In this document: positions 6,152-14,594 of the stretch, piece after piece
Layout: each line of letters begins with the position of its first letter
How positions within the stretch are numbered: position 1 is the stretch's first letter
DNA from: Pedobacter sp. HMWF019
GTDB lineage: Bacteria; Bacteroidota; Bacteroidia; Sphingobacteriales; Sphingobacteriaceae
DNA length: 36,519 nucleotides
Assembly (NCBI RefSeq): GCF_003061025.1
Contig: NZ_QAIL01000611.1
Span: 1-36,519 of the forward strand
Direction of reading: 5' to 3'
The notes under the pieces: generated by a model
Told to the model about the DNA's origin: nothing
The model's database searches: none
The model's input: only the letters and a program-made list of their open reading frames with translations
Position numbers and translations under genes: made by a program

Positions 6152-8513
6152 AGACCAGAGACAGTCTTTCTCCGTGCTCATCTACAAGCGTTAACGTGTG
6201 TTTCCCTGCTGCAGGGCTAACAGCCAGCTGGTGAAAGCTTTTTGTTGTGGCGATATATTCATCATCAATATGCCAATATATCTTGATATTTGGATCGCGG
6301 TGAGTGGCATTCAATACGACCTTACCTCGTGTACCATCAAATTCAATAGGGATATATACCGATGTATTGTTTCTTGGATAGATCATGTCCATCACATAAT
6401 TGTTGCTCATATCTCCACAGCCGTTCTTGAAAGGGGGCAAAGGCTTATAATCACTGTTTTTGATCTTATAATAGTATTCCATGGAAGGAGGAAGTATAAA
6501 CCAGGGTTTATGAACCATTTGGGCCGTAGATTCACATTGGTCTGTAACCTGCCATGTACCTGTAGGATCTAAGTGAACTAACTTATGATAAGGGCAAATG
6601 CCTGTTTTTTCTCCTGCAGCCGGAACCATTTCTTCCGCCTTATCTGTGCAGTATTCTCCCGCTTTATAACCACTTTGCTTACATACCCAGATTTTTTTCA
6701 ACTTGCTTGCTGGTGTTTTAAACCATTTTTCATTCGGTAACTGTCTGAATATATCGAAAAGTATTGGTGCTGCAGCGTCAATGCCGGTTAAACCTGGACG
6801 GCCTTCTCCGTCGGCATTACCGACCCATACGCACACTACATAACCAGGCGTTAAACCAACAGCCCAGGCATCCCGGAAACCGAAACTGGTACCTGTTTTC
6901 CAGGCTACTCTTTGAGAGGAAGAAAATTGCTCCCATAAACCCTCATCACCGGGGCGCATCAGTTCTTCCATAGCATTAAATGCAGACCATATGGCACCAT
7001 GGTCAAAGACAGAGTTGATTTGTGTTTCCTCTTCATCTCGCCTGGTATCTCTTTTAGAGCTTACATATACGGGTGCATCATAATCATGTGGGTTATATTT
7101 TCCACTAAATTCATTAAAGTGTTTTAAGGTTCTGGCCATGCCCATATAGGTTTTCGCCAGATCCCACATGGTCACTTCACTTCCACCCAAAATTAGTGAA
7201 AGTCCGTAATAATCTGCGGGTTTATTTAAGGTAGAGAAACCCAGTTGTTTTAGTTTATCATAAAATCGCTGATACTTGTAGGTCTGGAGCATTTTAACTG
7301 CTGGAATATTCAAAGAGCGGCTTAGGGCTCTGTCGGCCGGAATTGCGCCATCGTACCCCAAATCATAGTTTTGTGGCGAATAACCGCCAATTTGTGTTGG
7401 AATGTCTGGGATCAGGGTATGGGGCATAATAAAACCATCATTTAGCATACTGGCGTAAAGGAGTGGCTTTAGGGTACTGCCGGGGCTTCTGGGCGCCTTT
7501 ATCATGTCTACATGACTCTCCAATTCAGTATTGTCTGGCTGATATATATTCCCCACATAGCTTTTTACTGATCCGGTATTCACATCCAGTACCAAAGTGG
7601 CAATATTGTTGATATCATTTGCGCGATAGCGGTTGTTGTATCTTTTTAACAGGGCATTGATCTTAAGCTGGAGGTTTTCATCTAAGGTAGACCTGATTCT
7701 CGTGCTGCTGATCCCAAGGCTAGCCCGTTCTTGTTTGAAACGATTTAGTAAATGCTGGGCGTTTTGAGGCAATTGCTGAGGTTTGCCGGGTATTGGTTCG
7801 AATTTGGAAAGATTGGCTGTTGCCTGGTCTATGTAATCGAGTGCAGCCAGTTTATCTAGCAGATCATTTCGTTTTTTGATCAGCTTAGTGGCATTTTTGC
7901 CGGGGTGAACAAGTGACGGGCTGTTGGGCAGCACGGCCAGAGTTGCCATCTCTCCCCAGGAAAGTGAGCTTGCGCTACGGCCAAAATAACGCCAGGCCGC
8001 TGCTTCAAGACCAACAATATTGCTTCCGAAAGGGGCATTTGCTGCATAAAGTCCTAGAATCTCGGATTTGGAGTAGCCTACCTCCAGCCGTAGTGCCAAA
8101 AGCATCTCTATTAATTTTTGAGTAATGGTTCGGTCTTCTTTTCTGTAAAGGCGGATTACCTGCATGGATAAAGTACTGCCACCGCTGACAACACTTTTTG
8201 CCTTAAAGTTTTGTCTCATCGCTCTGCCCAAGGCGAGGATGTCTATGCCAGCGTGTTTATAAAACCGTTTGTCCTCAAAGGCAATAATACATTTATTAAA
8301 TTTATCAGGTACGCTGTCTGCTACTGGGAAACGCCATTGTCCATCCCGTGCTATTGCAGCACTGAGCAACTGGCCGTTTGAGGCCTCTATCACAAACGAA
8401 GTAGGGGTAACAAATAGCCTGGAGGGCAACATAAACCAGAAAAACAGAAAAAGAACCAGGCAAATCAGATCGGAGATCAGAAAGCCTGGTTCATACTTGA
8501 ATTTTTTAAACAT
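6108..8513 (-). CDS. pbpC: Penicillin-binding protein 1C (bifunctional transglycosylase/transpeptidase)
   Basis: A periplasmic, inner-membrane-anchored peptidoglycan synthase of 801 aa, a usual length for the family. An N-terminal TM helix lies at about 11-30. The GT51 transglycosylase has EDKRFYKHAGID (Glu80 catalytic) and GGSTLSMQ (111-118). The transpeptidase has the S346-T-L-K349 box, S400-L-N402 and K539-T-G541. The C-terminal BiPBP_C domain occupies about 700-790. All catalytic motifs are intact. The start lies one base after the stop of the macroglobulin gene (stop 8515-8517, start 8513), indicating strict co-transcription and probably translational coupling. This matches the known pairing in Proteobacteria, where the macroglobulin is thought to trap attacking proteases while PBP1C repairs the wall. 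Confidence 0.97.
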   Translation of the reverse strand: MFKKFKYEPGFLISDLICLVLFLFFWFMLPSRLFVTPTSFVIEASNGQLLSAAIARDGQWRFPVADSVPDKFNKCIIAFEDKRFYKHAGIDILALGRAMRQNFKAKSVVSGGSTLSMQVIRLYRKEDRTITQKLIEMLLALRLEVGYSKSEILGLYAANAPFGSNIVGLEAAAWRYFGRSASSLSWGEMATLAVLPNSPSLVHPGKNATKLIKKRNDLLDKLAALDYIDQATANLSKFEPIPGKPQQLPQNAQHLLNRFKQERASLGISSTRIRSTLDENLQLKINALLKRYNNRYRANDINNIATLVLDVNTGSVKSYVGNIYQPDNTELESHVDMIKAPRSPGSTLKPLLYASMLNDGFIMPHTLIPDIPTQIGGYSPQNYDLGYDGAIPADRALSRSLNIPAVKMLQTYKYQRFYDKLKQLGFSTLNKPADYYGLSLILGGSEVTMWDLAKTYMGMARTLKHFNEFSGKYNPHDYDAPVYVSSKRDTRRDEEETQINSVFDHGAIWSAFNAMEELMRPGDEGLWEQFSSSQRVAWKTGTSFGFRDAWAVGLTPGYVVCVWVGNADGEGRPGLTGIDAAAPILFDIFRQLPNEKWFKTPASKLKKIWVCKQSGYKAGEYCTDKAEEMVPAAGEKTGICPYHKLVHLDPTGTWQVTDQCESTAQMVHKPWFILPPSMEYYYKIKNSDYKPLPPFKNGCGDMSNNYVMDMIYPRNNTSVYIPIEFDGTRGKVVLNATHRDPNIKIYWHIDDEYIATTKSFHQLAVSPAAGKHTLTLVDEHGERLSLVFTVLEKEVSSRQRQ

Positions 8514-8514
8514 T

Positions 8515-11500
8515 TTACTTAATTACCTGTACCCATTTACCTTCCTGTGTTGCACTGATGCTGTTGTTGTACATGGCCTCTACCTGTACCGCAGACAAGT
8601 AATATCTGCCTAAATAAGATGCATTCAGCAGAACTTTGTAAGTCACGGTCTCGTTCTCTCTAAGGTTAAAATAAGTAAACACTCTGTCGTCTCTTATGTC
8701 ACGGTAAGTGAATGGAGAAGAGGATAGGATACTTTCGTTGTCATTTACCCTGGTATTGATGATTTCCCATCCGGACGGGAAAATCTGTGTCAGTGCCATT
8801 TGCTCATAATAACCCATTTTGCCTGGGTTTTTAATGACAACTTCCGCATAAAAATCCAAACCTTGTTTTAAGGTAGTTGGATCTATTGGTTTGCCATTCA
8901 GTAATTTATAGGACACGCTCATCTCAAGTGCCTCCGGGTTATTAGGCAGGAAGTTGTTCTGTCCTGCTGCCGGTTGTCCTTGTAAGATTAGCCTGGCGAA
9001 GAGCACCCTATTACCGGTATTGGTGATCTGTACCTGGTCGCCTTTAAAGTTTAATGGTGTTGAGCTGATGTACTGGTCTGTGTTTACATTTCCTTTTTTG
9101 CCATCCAGAACAAAACGATAATTCAGTTTATTGGCAGATGCATTCTGGCCACAGAATTTGGCGATGGCCAATAAGCCATAGGCTGTAGTTTGTGTACTGT
9201 ACCAGTCATCCCTGCCTAATTTGGATGCCAGAGGCTGGAGGAGCTGGGCAGCTTTTCCTTTCTGACCAAGAAGGGTTAGAGTTTCTAAGATCATAGCTTC
9301 ATCCCTGATGTCTGAACCATAGGTTCCACCCAACTGATTGTAAGGCTTAACGGATAGGTCTAAGCCCTTAATGAGTTGTGCAGCAGCATCTGCTTGCCCG
9401 GCTAACTTGTATGCCGCCGCAAGCCTCCATTTGGCGCTTACTGATAAATACTGGAAGCCCCTTAGACGATTCATGGCTGCCATATCTGTTTTCTTAGCTA
9501 AAGCGAGCACATACAAACGATAGGCCTGTGATAGATCACCGCCATAGAAATTTGTACTATTTGGTGACCAGCTGCTTGCTTTGGTTTTCTGATAGCGAAG
9601 CAACTCGTCCAGTAAACCAACAGGAATGGAATAACCTTTATTTTGTGCTTCTACCAGGAAATGTCCGGCATAATTGCTTCCCCATTCATCTGCGGATGGT
9701 GAACCTGGCCAGTAGGCCAAACCACCCTCAGCAGTTTGGAAATCTTTCAGTTTTAAGATACCTGCTTTGATATTCTTCTCTGTAGTTGCTTTCTGTTGTG
9801 CACTAAGTTGCGTCAACTGATCTAAAAACAATTGAGGGAATACTGCCGATGTTGTTTGTTCCACACAGCCATGTGGATACTGCATCAGATAGCCCAAACG
9901 CTTTTTCAAATTGATCGGAGGGATTGAAGATAACTCCAGGGATCCTGAATTCGTACCGGCCATTCCGATTCCATTATAGATTTGTGTCCAAGTCTTACCA
10001 GGTTCGATGGTTTCAGATACTACATTGGTTACAAAGGGGTTTGGATTTCTGATATCAATTTCTACATCATATACGGCTTTCTCCGCTCCACTCTGTGCGA
10101 TGAGTTTGACTTTACCAATACCTGCTATTTCAGGAGCCTTAATATCAAAGTAAGCCATTTGTTCTCCAGGTTGTTTGTAAGACAGCTGAATGGTTTTGTT
10201 TCCTTCTACACCCAGGTTTTGAGTCTGGATTTGCAAGGTTACATTTTTAAGATGATTTTCAGTTGCAAATACTGTTGCCGGCAGGGTGAAGCTTTCACCT
10301 GGCCCAATTACTCTTGGTAAAGTTGCCAGGAGCATTAAGGGCTTTTTAACCTGTACAGATTTCTCCTGGAAACCATATGCGCCATCCTGACCAGCTACTA
10401 CCATAGCACGGACTGCTCCTATATATTGTGGTAGCTTGAATTTATGAGTTTTGGTTTCTCCTTTTGAAAGAGCAAAAGGTCCCATGAATTCGACTACTGG
10501 TTTGAACCTGTTGGCTTTTGCCGGGTTTAAATTTTTATTAATACTGCCGTCACCACCAATGCTCAGAATGCGTTCCAAATTACCACCCCAGGCACCGAGC
10601 ACATAATCAAATAGGTCCCAGGTTTTCACACCCAGCCCTTCTCTGGCATAGAATACAGCATGTGGATCAGGTGTTTTAAAGCGGGTGAGATCAAGTAAGC
10701 CTTCATCTACGATGGCAATAGTATAAGTCATAGCCTTACCATTCTGTTCCGCTACAGAGATTGTGTTCTCGGTTTCCGGTTTGATCTTATCGGCCATTTT
10801 GATGATCGGCTTTAAAATCGTTGCTGGATCTTCAATCAGAAGTGGGATTGCTCCATACATCCTTATTGGGAGATCATTTACTGTTTGAGCATGTGGCTGC
10901 AGTAAAGTAACGTTTGCAAAAACATTTGGAGACATGTCTTTTTCTGCCTTGAATTTGAATTGCGTTTGTCCAGCCTTTGTATCTGTCCAGTAGGTTTTAA
11001 GTACCCTGCTACCATTCTCAATAGAGATCAGTGCTCTTCCGCCTTTACCAGAAGGAATAGTCAGGACAATATCTTCACCCACTTTGAATTTTGTTTTATT
11101 GGCGGTAAAAGAGAGCATTGATGCCTCAGTAGGGTTGTTGGCTTGTTCACGTTGCGCCCAGCCTGGCCAGTCGATATAAACATCTTTACCTGTTATGTGG
11201 CCACCATTTAAATCTCTCACCAAGATGAGATAACGGCCCCATTCTGGCTCATCAACTCTAAGGTTCCAGCTTCCTCTTCCGTTATTCAGGGTCACGCTCT
11301 GTTTTTTGATGAGCTTATTGTATTGATTTTGAGTAAAGTTGGCGTAAGAATTCTGATCGTCCTGTTCCCACCACCAGCGCCATTGTACTTTGTAGAGTTC
11401 GACTTCAACCGTTTTGCCACCGGCCAGTAATTTCCCATCCCGGTTTACGTTCACCAGATCTATTTTATGGTCTTTACCGGTCACTAACATGCCGCTCAGC

Positions 11501-14115
11501 TTTTCTCCTTCAGGGGTTTTTATACCATAATAATTGTTGTATACATGGTAGGGGATACTAAAGTTGTCAATACTAAAATTACCTCCAGCCTCAAATACTT
11601 TTGTAGTGAAATTAGCTTTTAGCATACCTGGAGCCGTTTTATTCTGATCCAGATTGGTATTTACTACGGCTGTTCCGTTTTCATTTAAAGTCCCTTCAAA
11701 AATGGTTTTTAACTGCGATTCAAACTTCACAGTAGGATTATCGAAGGTGTAGGCCTCAAAACCTGGAAAAGTGGTTTTCATGGTATTCAGGTTTACATCT
11801 ACTTTGGCTTTAAGGTTTTTGCCTACTGCGCCAAAGAGCCAGTTGGCTGAAAGGGTAGCTGTAGAACCATTGTCGGCACTCAGATATTTCCTTGCACCAA
11901 TATCAAAATTGATCTTGAGCCGGTTTGGCATTACGGTTTCAATTTTAATTGTTTTACTGAAAACAGAACCTCCTGCTTTAACTTTAACAAGCCAGTTTCC
12001 GGTAGGAGCGGTTGAGGCAGTTGCGGTTTTAAAAGTATAGAATCCATTTAAAGCATTACCATTTACAATCTTTTTAATAATTTGTCCCTGAGGATTATAT
12101 AACTCGAAGGTAACTGGGTAAGCACCGGGTAGCTTTTTAAGTTTATCTTCCAGGATAAACGAAAGATAAAGAGAATCTCCAGGACGCCAAACACCGCGCT
12201 CTCCATAGATGAGACCTTTAATTCCATTTTGTACAACATCACCGCTTACATCGAATCGACTTAAAGGCAGGGAATTTCCATCATCTAATTTTAAGTAACC
12301 GCGTTCATCGCCATTTTTGGCAATCAGTAAAAATGGCTTTCTTTTCAGATCAAAGGAGGCTATCCCGTCACCATCTGTTTTTGCTGTATAAATAACTTGT
12401 TTGGCATAATCCATTAATTCCAATGTAACTCCACTTAATGGCTTGGCAGTGAGCAGATCTGTTGCAACAATAAACATACTGTTGTCGTTTCCCCGCTTGG
12501 CGACCAGGCCAATATTAGAGGCGATCAGGTTACGACTTGCCCATTTATCAGTAGTGTAATAAGAGGAAGTACAAGGATTGTTACGATCATCCCAGCGATA
12601 ATGTTGTGGATAATAATTGTTATATCTGCTCCAAAAGGCATCGTCTTCGTCGATCTTTTCTCCATAATATTCGTTGGCATTTTCATCTTCGTCCATGCTT
12701 TCTGAATCTGTCTCTTCTTTATCTGCGCTTGCAGCGCATGAATATACATTGTAGGCCTTTCTAAATCCAATCGTTACCCTGTACATAGCACCTGGCTCCG
12801 TACGGATCATTTTATCCAGATCTAGCGTAAAACGATTCTTTTTATGCAGGTTTAAGGATTTGTCTTCATCCAGTCTGATGGTTTTCTGTACCACCGGGCG
12901 GCCTACACGTCTTAATTCCTGGCCATCTTTATAGTTGTTGGTCTGAAAGAACTGTGGTATGTTGTTCTCGTAAATTTTGATGATGGTTACATCGACCGCT
13001 TTTAGGTTAGTTGCCTCAAAAGGAAGCACCAGCTTACCTGAATTGGGAATAATTGTACCACTACCTGAAATGGTTACCGCAGGCGCCTTTTTTTCAAAAA
13101 GAACATTACCTGTTTTAGCTTCAGCAAGCTTGTTACCTTTAATATTTTCAATCCCCTGGTTTGCAGTCAATGCATAATTGCCGTCCAATGGATCTGTAGC
13201 ATAGATTTTAAGCTGACTGCCATCTATAGTATATCGTAAATCTGCCAGACTACCCAAGGTAACCAGACCACTGAGATCCTGAGCTACATTGATAGGCTCC
13301 GAAAACTGGATCAGCGCATAGTCTTCCTGATCTTGAACTGCTTTTAAACTTAAGACCTTAAATACCCCTGAAGCGGGTACTAACAGTGTTTCTTCACCTT
13401 TGTTTTCCGCATCAATTGGCTTTCCTGACCATTTAAGTAGCAATTTTTGCTCTGAACCTGTTTTCTTTATACTGTCTATAGTGAAGTGAGAACTGTATTT
13501 TGCAGGATTGTGCTGCCATTTTATACGGAGCTTTTGTGCAAAATCAAGTTCAAGCGTCCGTTCAATAAGTTTTGGATCTTCCTCGTCAGAAGTATTAATA
13601 TCCCCACTTAATTTCATGTAATCAAGAGATGTATTGTTCTGAGAAACCAGGCCATTCTGGACCAGGTTCATTCCAGGATTAATGATCTTAAAGTCAAAAT
13701 CAAATTCTTCAAGGCCTTTCTCTGTTTCCGTTACTTTAGAAAGGTTAAATGTACCGCTATAAACCTTTCCAGATTGTAGGGGTTCATCTGGTCTGAATTC
13801 TACAGTTTGGGCGTCAATCCAATAGGATTTTCCTTTAACACCAGGAGAGAAATCGAAAAGGTCCCGGTCATCTGCCGCTCCGATGGTGCCCATCGTTTTT
13901 ACCTGGCTGGCCAGGCGGATCCGGATAAAACTTTTTTTGGATACAGTTCCAGAAGTGTAAGCTTCGATGTACTTTGAGTAAGCCTGATTACTCTCGTTGT
14001 TTTTTTTCTTTTTAAAAATGAAGAAAGAGGCAATTCCAATCAGGACCAAAGCAATGGAGCCGACCAGAATTCGTTGCTTGTTTTTGCTCAGTAGGGTAGA
14101 CTGGGTAAATTTCAT
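8515..14115 (-). CDS. Alpha-2-macroglobulin family protein (bacterial, thioester type)
   Basis: A giant envelope protein of 1866 aa. The ATG at 14115 (MKFTQSTLLSKNKQ) is chosen over an in-frame TTG at 14151. An N-terminal membrane helix at about 16-35 (ILVGSIALVLIGIASFFIF) is followed by lysines, so it is anchored by a TM helix, not by a lipobox cysteine as in E. coli YfhM. A series of MG-type beta domains follows, with an acidic insert at about 460-495 (encoded near 12630-12735). The bait/MG region includes WDLFDYVLGAWGGN, and the MG/A2M domain contains LMLLATLPRVIGPGESF. The thioester motif PHGCVEQ is present (Cys about 1417, codon 9865-9867), followed by the alpha-helical thioester domain and the receptor-binding-like C-terminus. 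It is thought to trap foreign proteases covalently through the Cys-Gln thioester. It is co-transcribed with pbpC. Confidence 0.95.
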   Translation of the reverse strand: MKFTQSTLLSKNKQRILVGSIALVLIGIASFFIFKKKKNNESNQAYSKYIEAYTSGTVSKKSFIRIRLASQVKTMGTIGAADDRDLFDFSPGVKGKSYWIDAQTVEFRPDEPLQSGKVYSGTFNLSKVTETEKGLEEFDFDFKIINPGMNLVQNGLVSQNNTSLDYMKLSGDINTSDEEDPKLIERTLELDFAQKLRIKWQHNPAKYSSHFTIDSIKKTGSEQKLLLKWSGKPIDAENKGEETLLVPASGVFKVLSLKAVQDQEDYALIQFSEPINVAQDLSGLVTLGSLADLRYTIDGSQLKIYATDPLDGNYALTANQGIENIKGNKLAEAKTGNVLFEKKAPAVTISGSGTIIPNSGKLVLPFEATNLKAVDVTIIKIYENNIPQFFQTNNYKDGQELRRVGRPVVQKTIRLDEDKSLNLHKKNRFTLDLDKMIRTEPGAMYRVTIGFRKAYNVYSCAASADKEETDSESMDEDENANEYYGEKIDEDDAFWSRYNNYYPQHYRWDDRNNPCTSSYYTTDKWASRNLIASNIGLVAKRGNDNSMFIVATDLLTAKPLSGVTLELMDYAKQVIYTAKTDGDGIASFDLKRKPFLLIAKNGDERGYLKLDDGNSLPLSRFDVSGDVVQNGIKGLIYGERGVWRPGDSLYLSFILEDKLKKLPGAYPVTFELYNPQGQIIKKIVNGNALNGFYTFKTATASTAPTGNWLVKVKAGGSVFSKTIKIETVMPNRLKINFDIGARKYLSADNGSTATLSANWLFGAVGKNLKAKVDVNLNTMKTTFPGFEAYTFDNPTVKFESQLKTIFEGTLNENGTAVVNTNLDQNKTAPGMLKANFTTKVFEAGGNFSIDNFSIPYHVYNNYYGIKTPEGEKLSGMLVTGKDHKIDLVNVNRDGKLLAGGKTVEVELYKVQWRWWWEQDDQNSYANFTQNQYNKLIKKQSVTLNNGRGSWNLRVDEPEWGRYLILVRDLNGGHITGKDVYIDWPGWAQREQANNPTEASMLSFTANKTKFKVGEDIVLTIPSGKGGRALISIENGSRVLKTYWTDTKAGQTQFKFKAEKDMSPNVFANVTLLQPHAQTVNDLPIRMYGAIPLLIEDPATILKPIIKMADKIKPETENTISVAEQNGKAMTYTIAIVDEGLLDLTRFKTPDPHAVFYAREGLGVKTWDLFDYVLGAWGGNLERILSIGGDGSINKNLNPAKANRFKPVVEFMGPFALSKGETKTHKFKLPQYIGAVRAMVVAGQDGAYGFQEKSVQVKKPLMLLATLPRVIGPGESFTLPATVFATENHLKNVTLQIQTQNLGVEGNKTIQLSYKQPGEQMAYFDIKAPEIAGIGKVKLIAQSGAEKAVYDVEIDIRNPNPFVTNVVSETIEPGKTWTQIYNGIGMAGTNSGSLELSSIPPINLKKRLGYLMQYPHGCVEQTTSAVFPQLFLDQLTQLSAQQKATTEKNIKAGILKLKDFQTAEGGLAYWPGSPSADEWGSNYAGHFLVEAQNKGYSIPVGLLDELLRYQKTKASSWSPNSTNFYGGDLSQAYRLYVLALAKKTDMAAMNRLRGFQYLSVSAKWRLAAAYKLAGQADAAAQLIKGLDLSVKPYNQLGGTYGSDIRDEAMILETLTLLGQKGKAAQLLQPLASKLGRDDWYSTQTTAYGLLAIAKFCGQNASANKLNYRFVLDGKKGNVNTDQYISSTPLNFKGDQVQITNTGNRVLFARLILQGQPAAGQNNFLPNNPEALEMSVSYKLLNGKPIDPTTLKQGLDFYAEVVIKNPGKMGYYEQMALTQIFPSGWEIINTRVNDNESILSSSPFTYRDIRDDRVFTYFNLRENETVTYKVLLNASYLGRYYLSAVQVEAMYNNSISATQEGKWVQVIK

Positions 14116-14171
14116 ACGCTGTTCGTTAATAGATGCGAGGAAAATTACCAAAAAAAAAGGGGGAAAGAAAA

Positions 14172-14576
14172 TTATTTGATCATTACACCCGGTTTGTTGA
14201 TCAATGGAATTTTGATTAAATTATCATCTACTATGCTTTCCGGAAGGAAAATGAATTTTTTATCATAGATAGTACCGTCAACATAATAACTCAGCCAGTA
14301 TTCATTGGTCAAACCAAATACAGCAGTGTCAATGGCTTCAACACCAGCGTAAGTCATCGGTTCCAGATCACCTAAGAAATGACGAAGTGTGGAGGTTCTG
14401 ACCATTACGCCGTCTTTTTCACCGTAACCTTTAGAGCTGATCAGCACGTTAGTGATCAGCTCCTTTTTCAGGTTAATGAAATATACGGTCCAGTTCTCCG
14501 TTTCTGGCGTTTCGCCCATGAGCACAACAGCCATGGCTACATCTTCTACAATATTTTCCGGAAGATCTTTTTTCAT
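14172..14576 (-). CDS. Conserved-looking protein of unknown function, 134 aa
   Basis: I do not recognise a family. It is a soluble, mixed alpha/beta protein without signal peptide or TM helix: MKKDLPENIVEDVAMAVVL, then an ENWTVYFINLKKELITNVLI strand segment, YGEKDGVMVRTSTLRHFLGDL and a C-terminal KKFIFLPESIV. It lies 18 bp after topA and 56 bp before the macroglobulin gene on the same strand, so it is probably part of a topA-unknown-A2M-pbpC transcription unit. Its reading frame is intact, its codon style matches its neighbours, and its position between two housekeeping-type genes supports it as real. Confidence 0.8.
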   Translation of the reverse strand: MKKDLPENIVEDVAMAVVLMGETPETENWTVYFINLKKELITNVLISSKGYGEKDGVMVRTSTLRHFLGDLEPMTYAGVEAIDTAVFGLTNEYWLSYYVDGTIYDKKFIFLPESIVDDNLIKIPLINKPGVMIK

Positions 14577-14594
14577 AACAGGGTAGGCGTAATA

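Noticed and set aside
9982..10320. Open frame of 112 codons antisense within the macroglobulin gene
   Set aside because: Shadow of a strongly supported coding frame; composition is not protein-like.
14116..14151. TTG start 12 codons upstream of the macroglobulin ATG
   Set aside because: The ATG at 14115 directly precedes the basic segment and membrane helix; the TTG adds nothing family-like.
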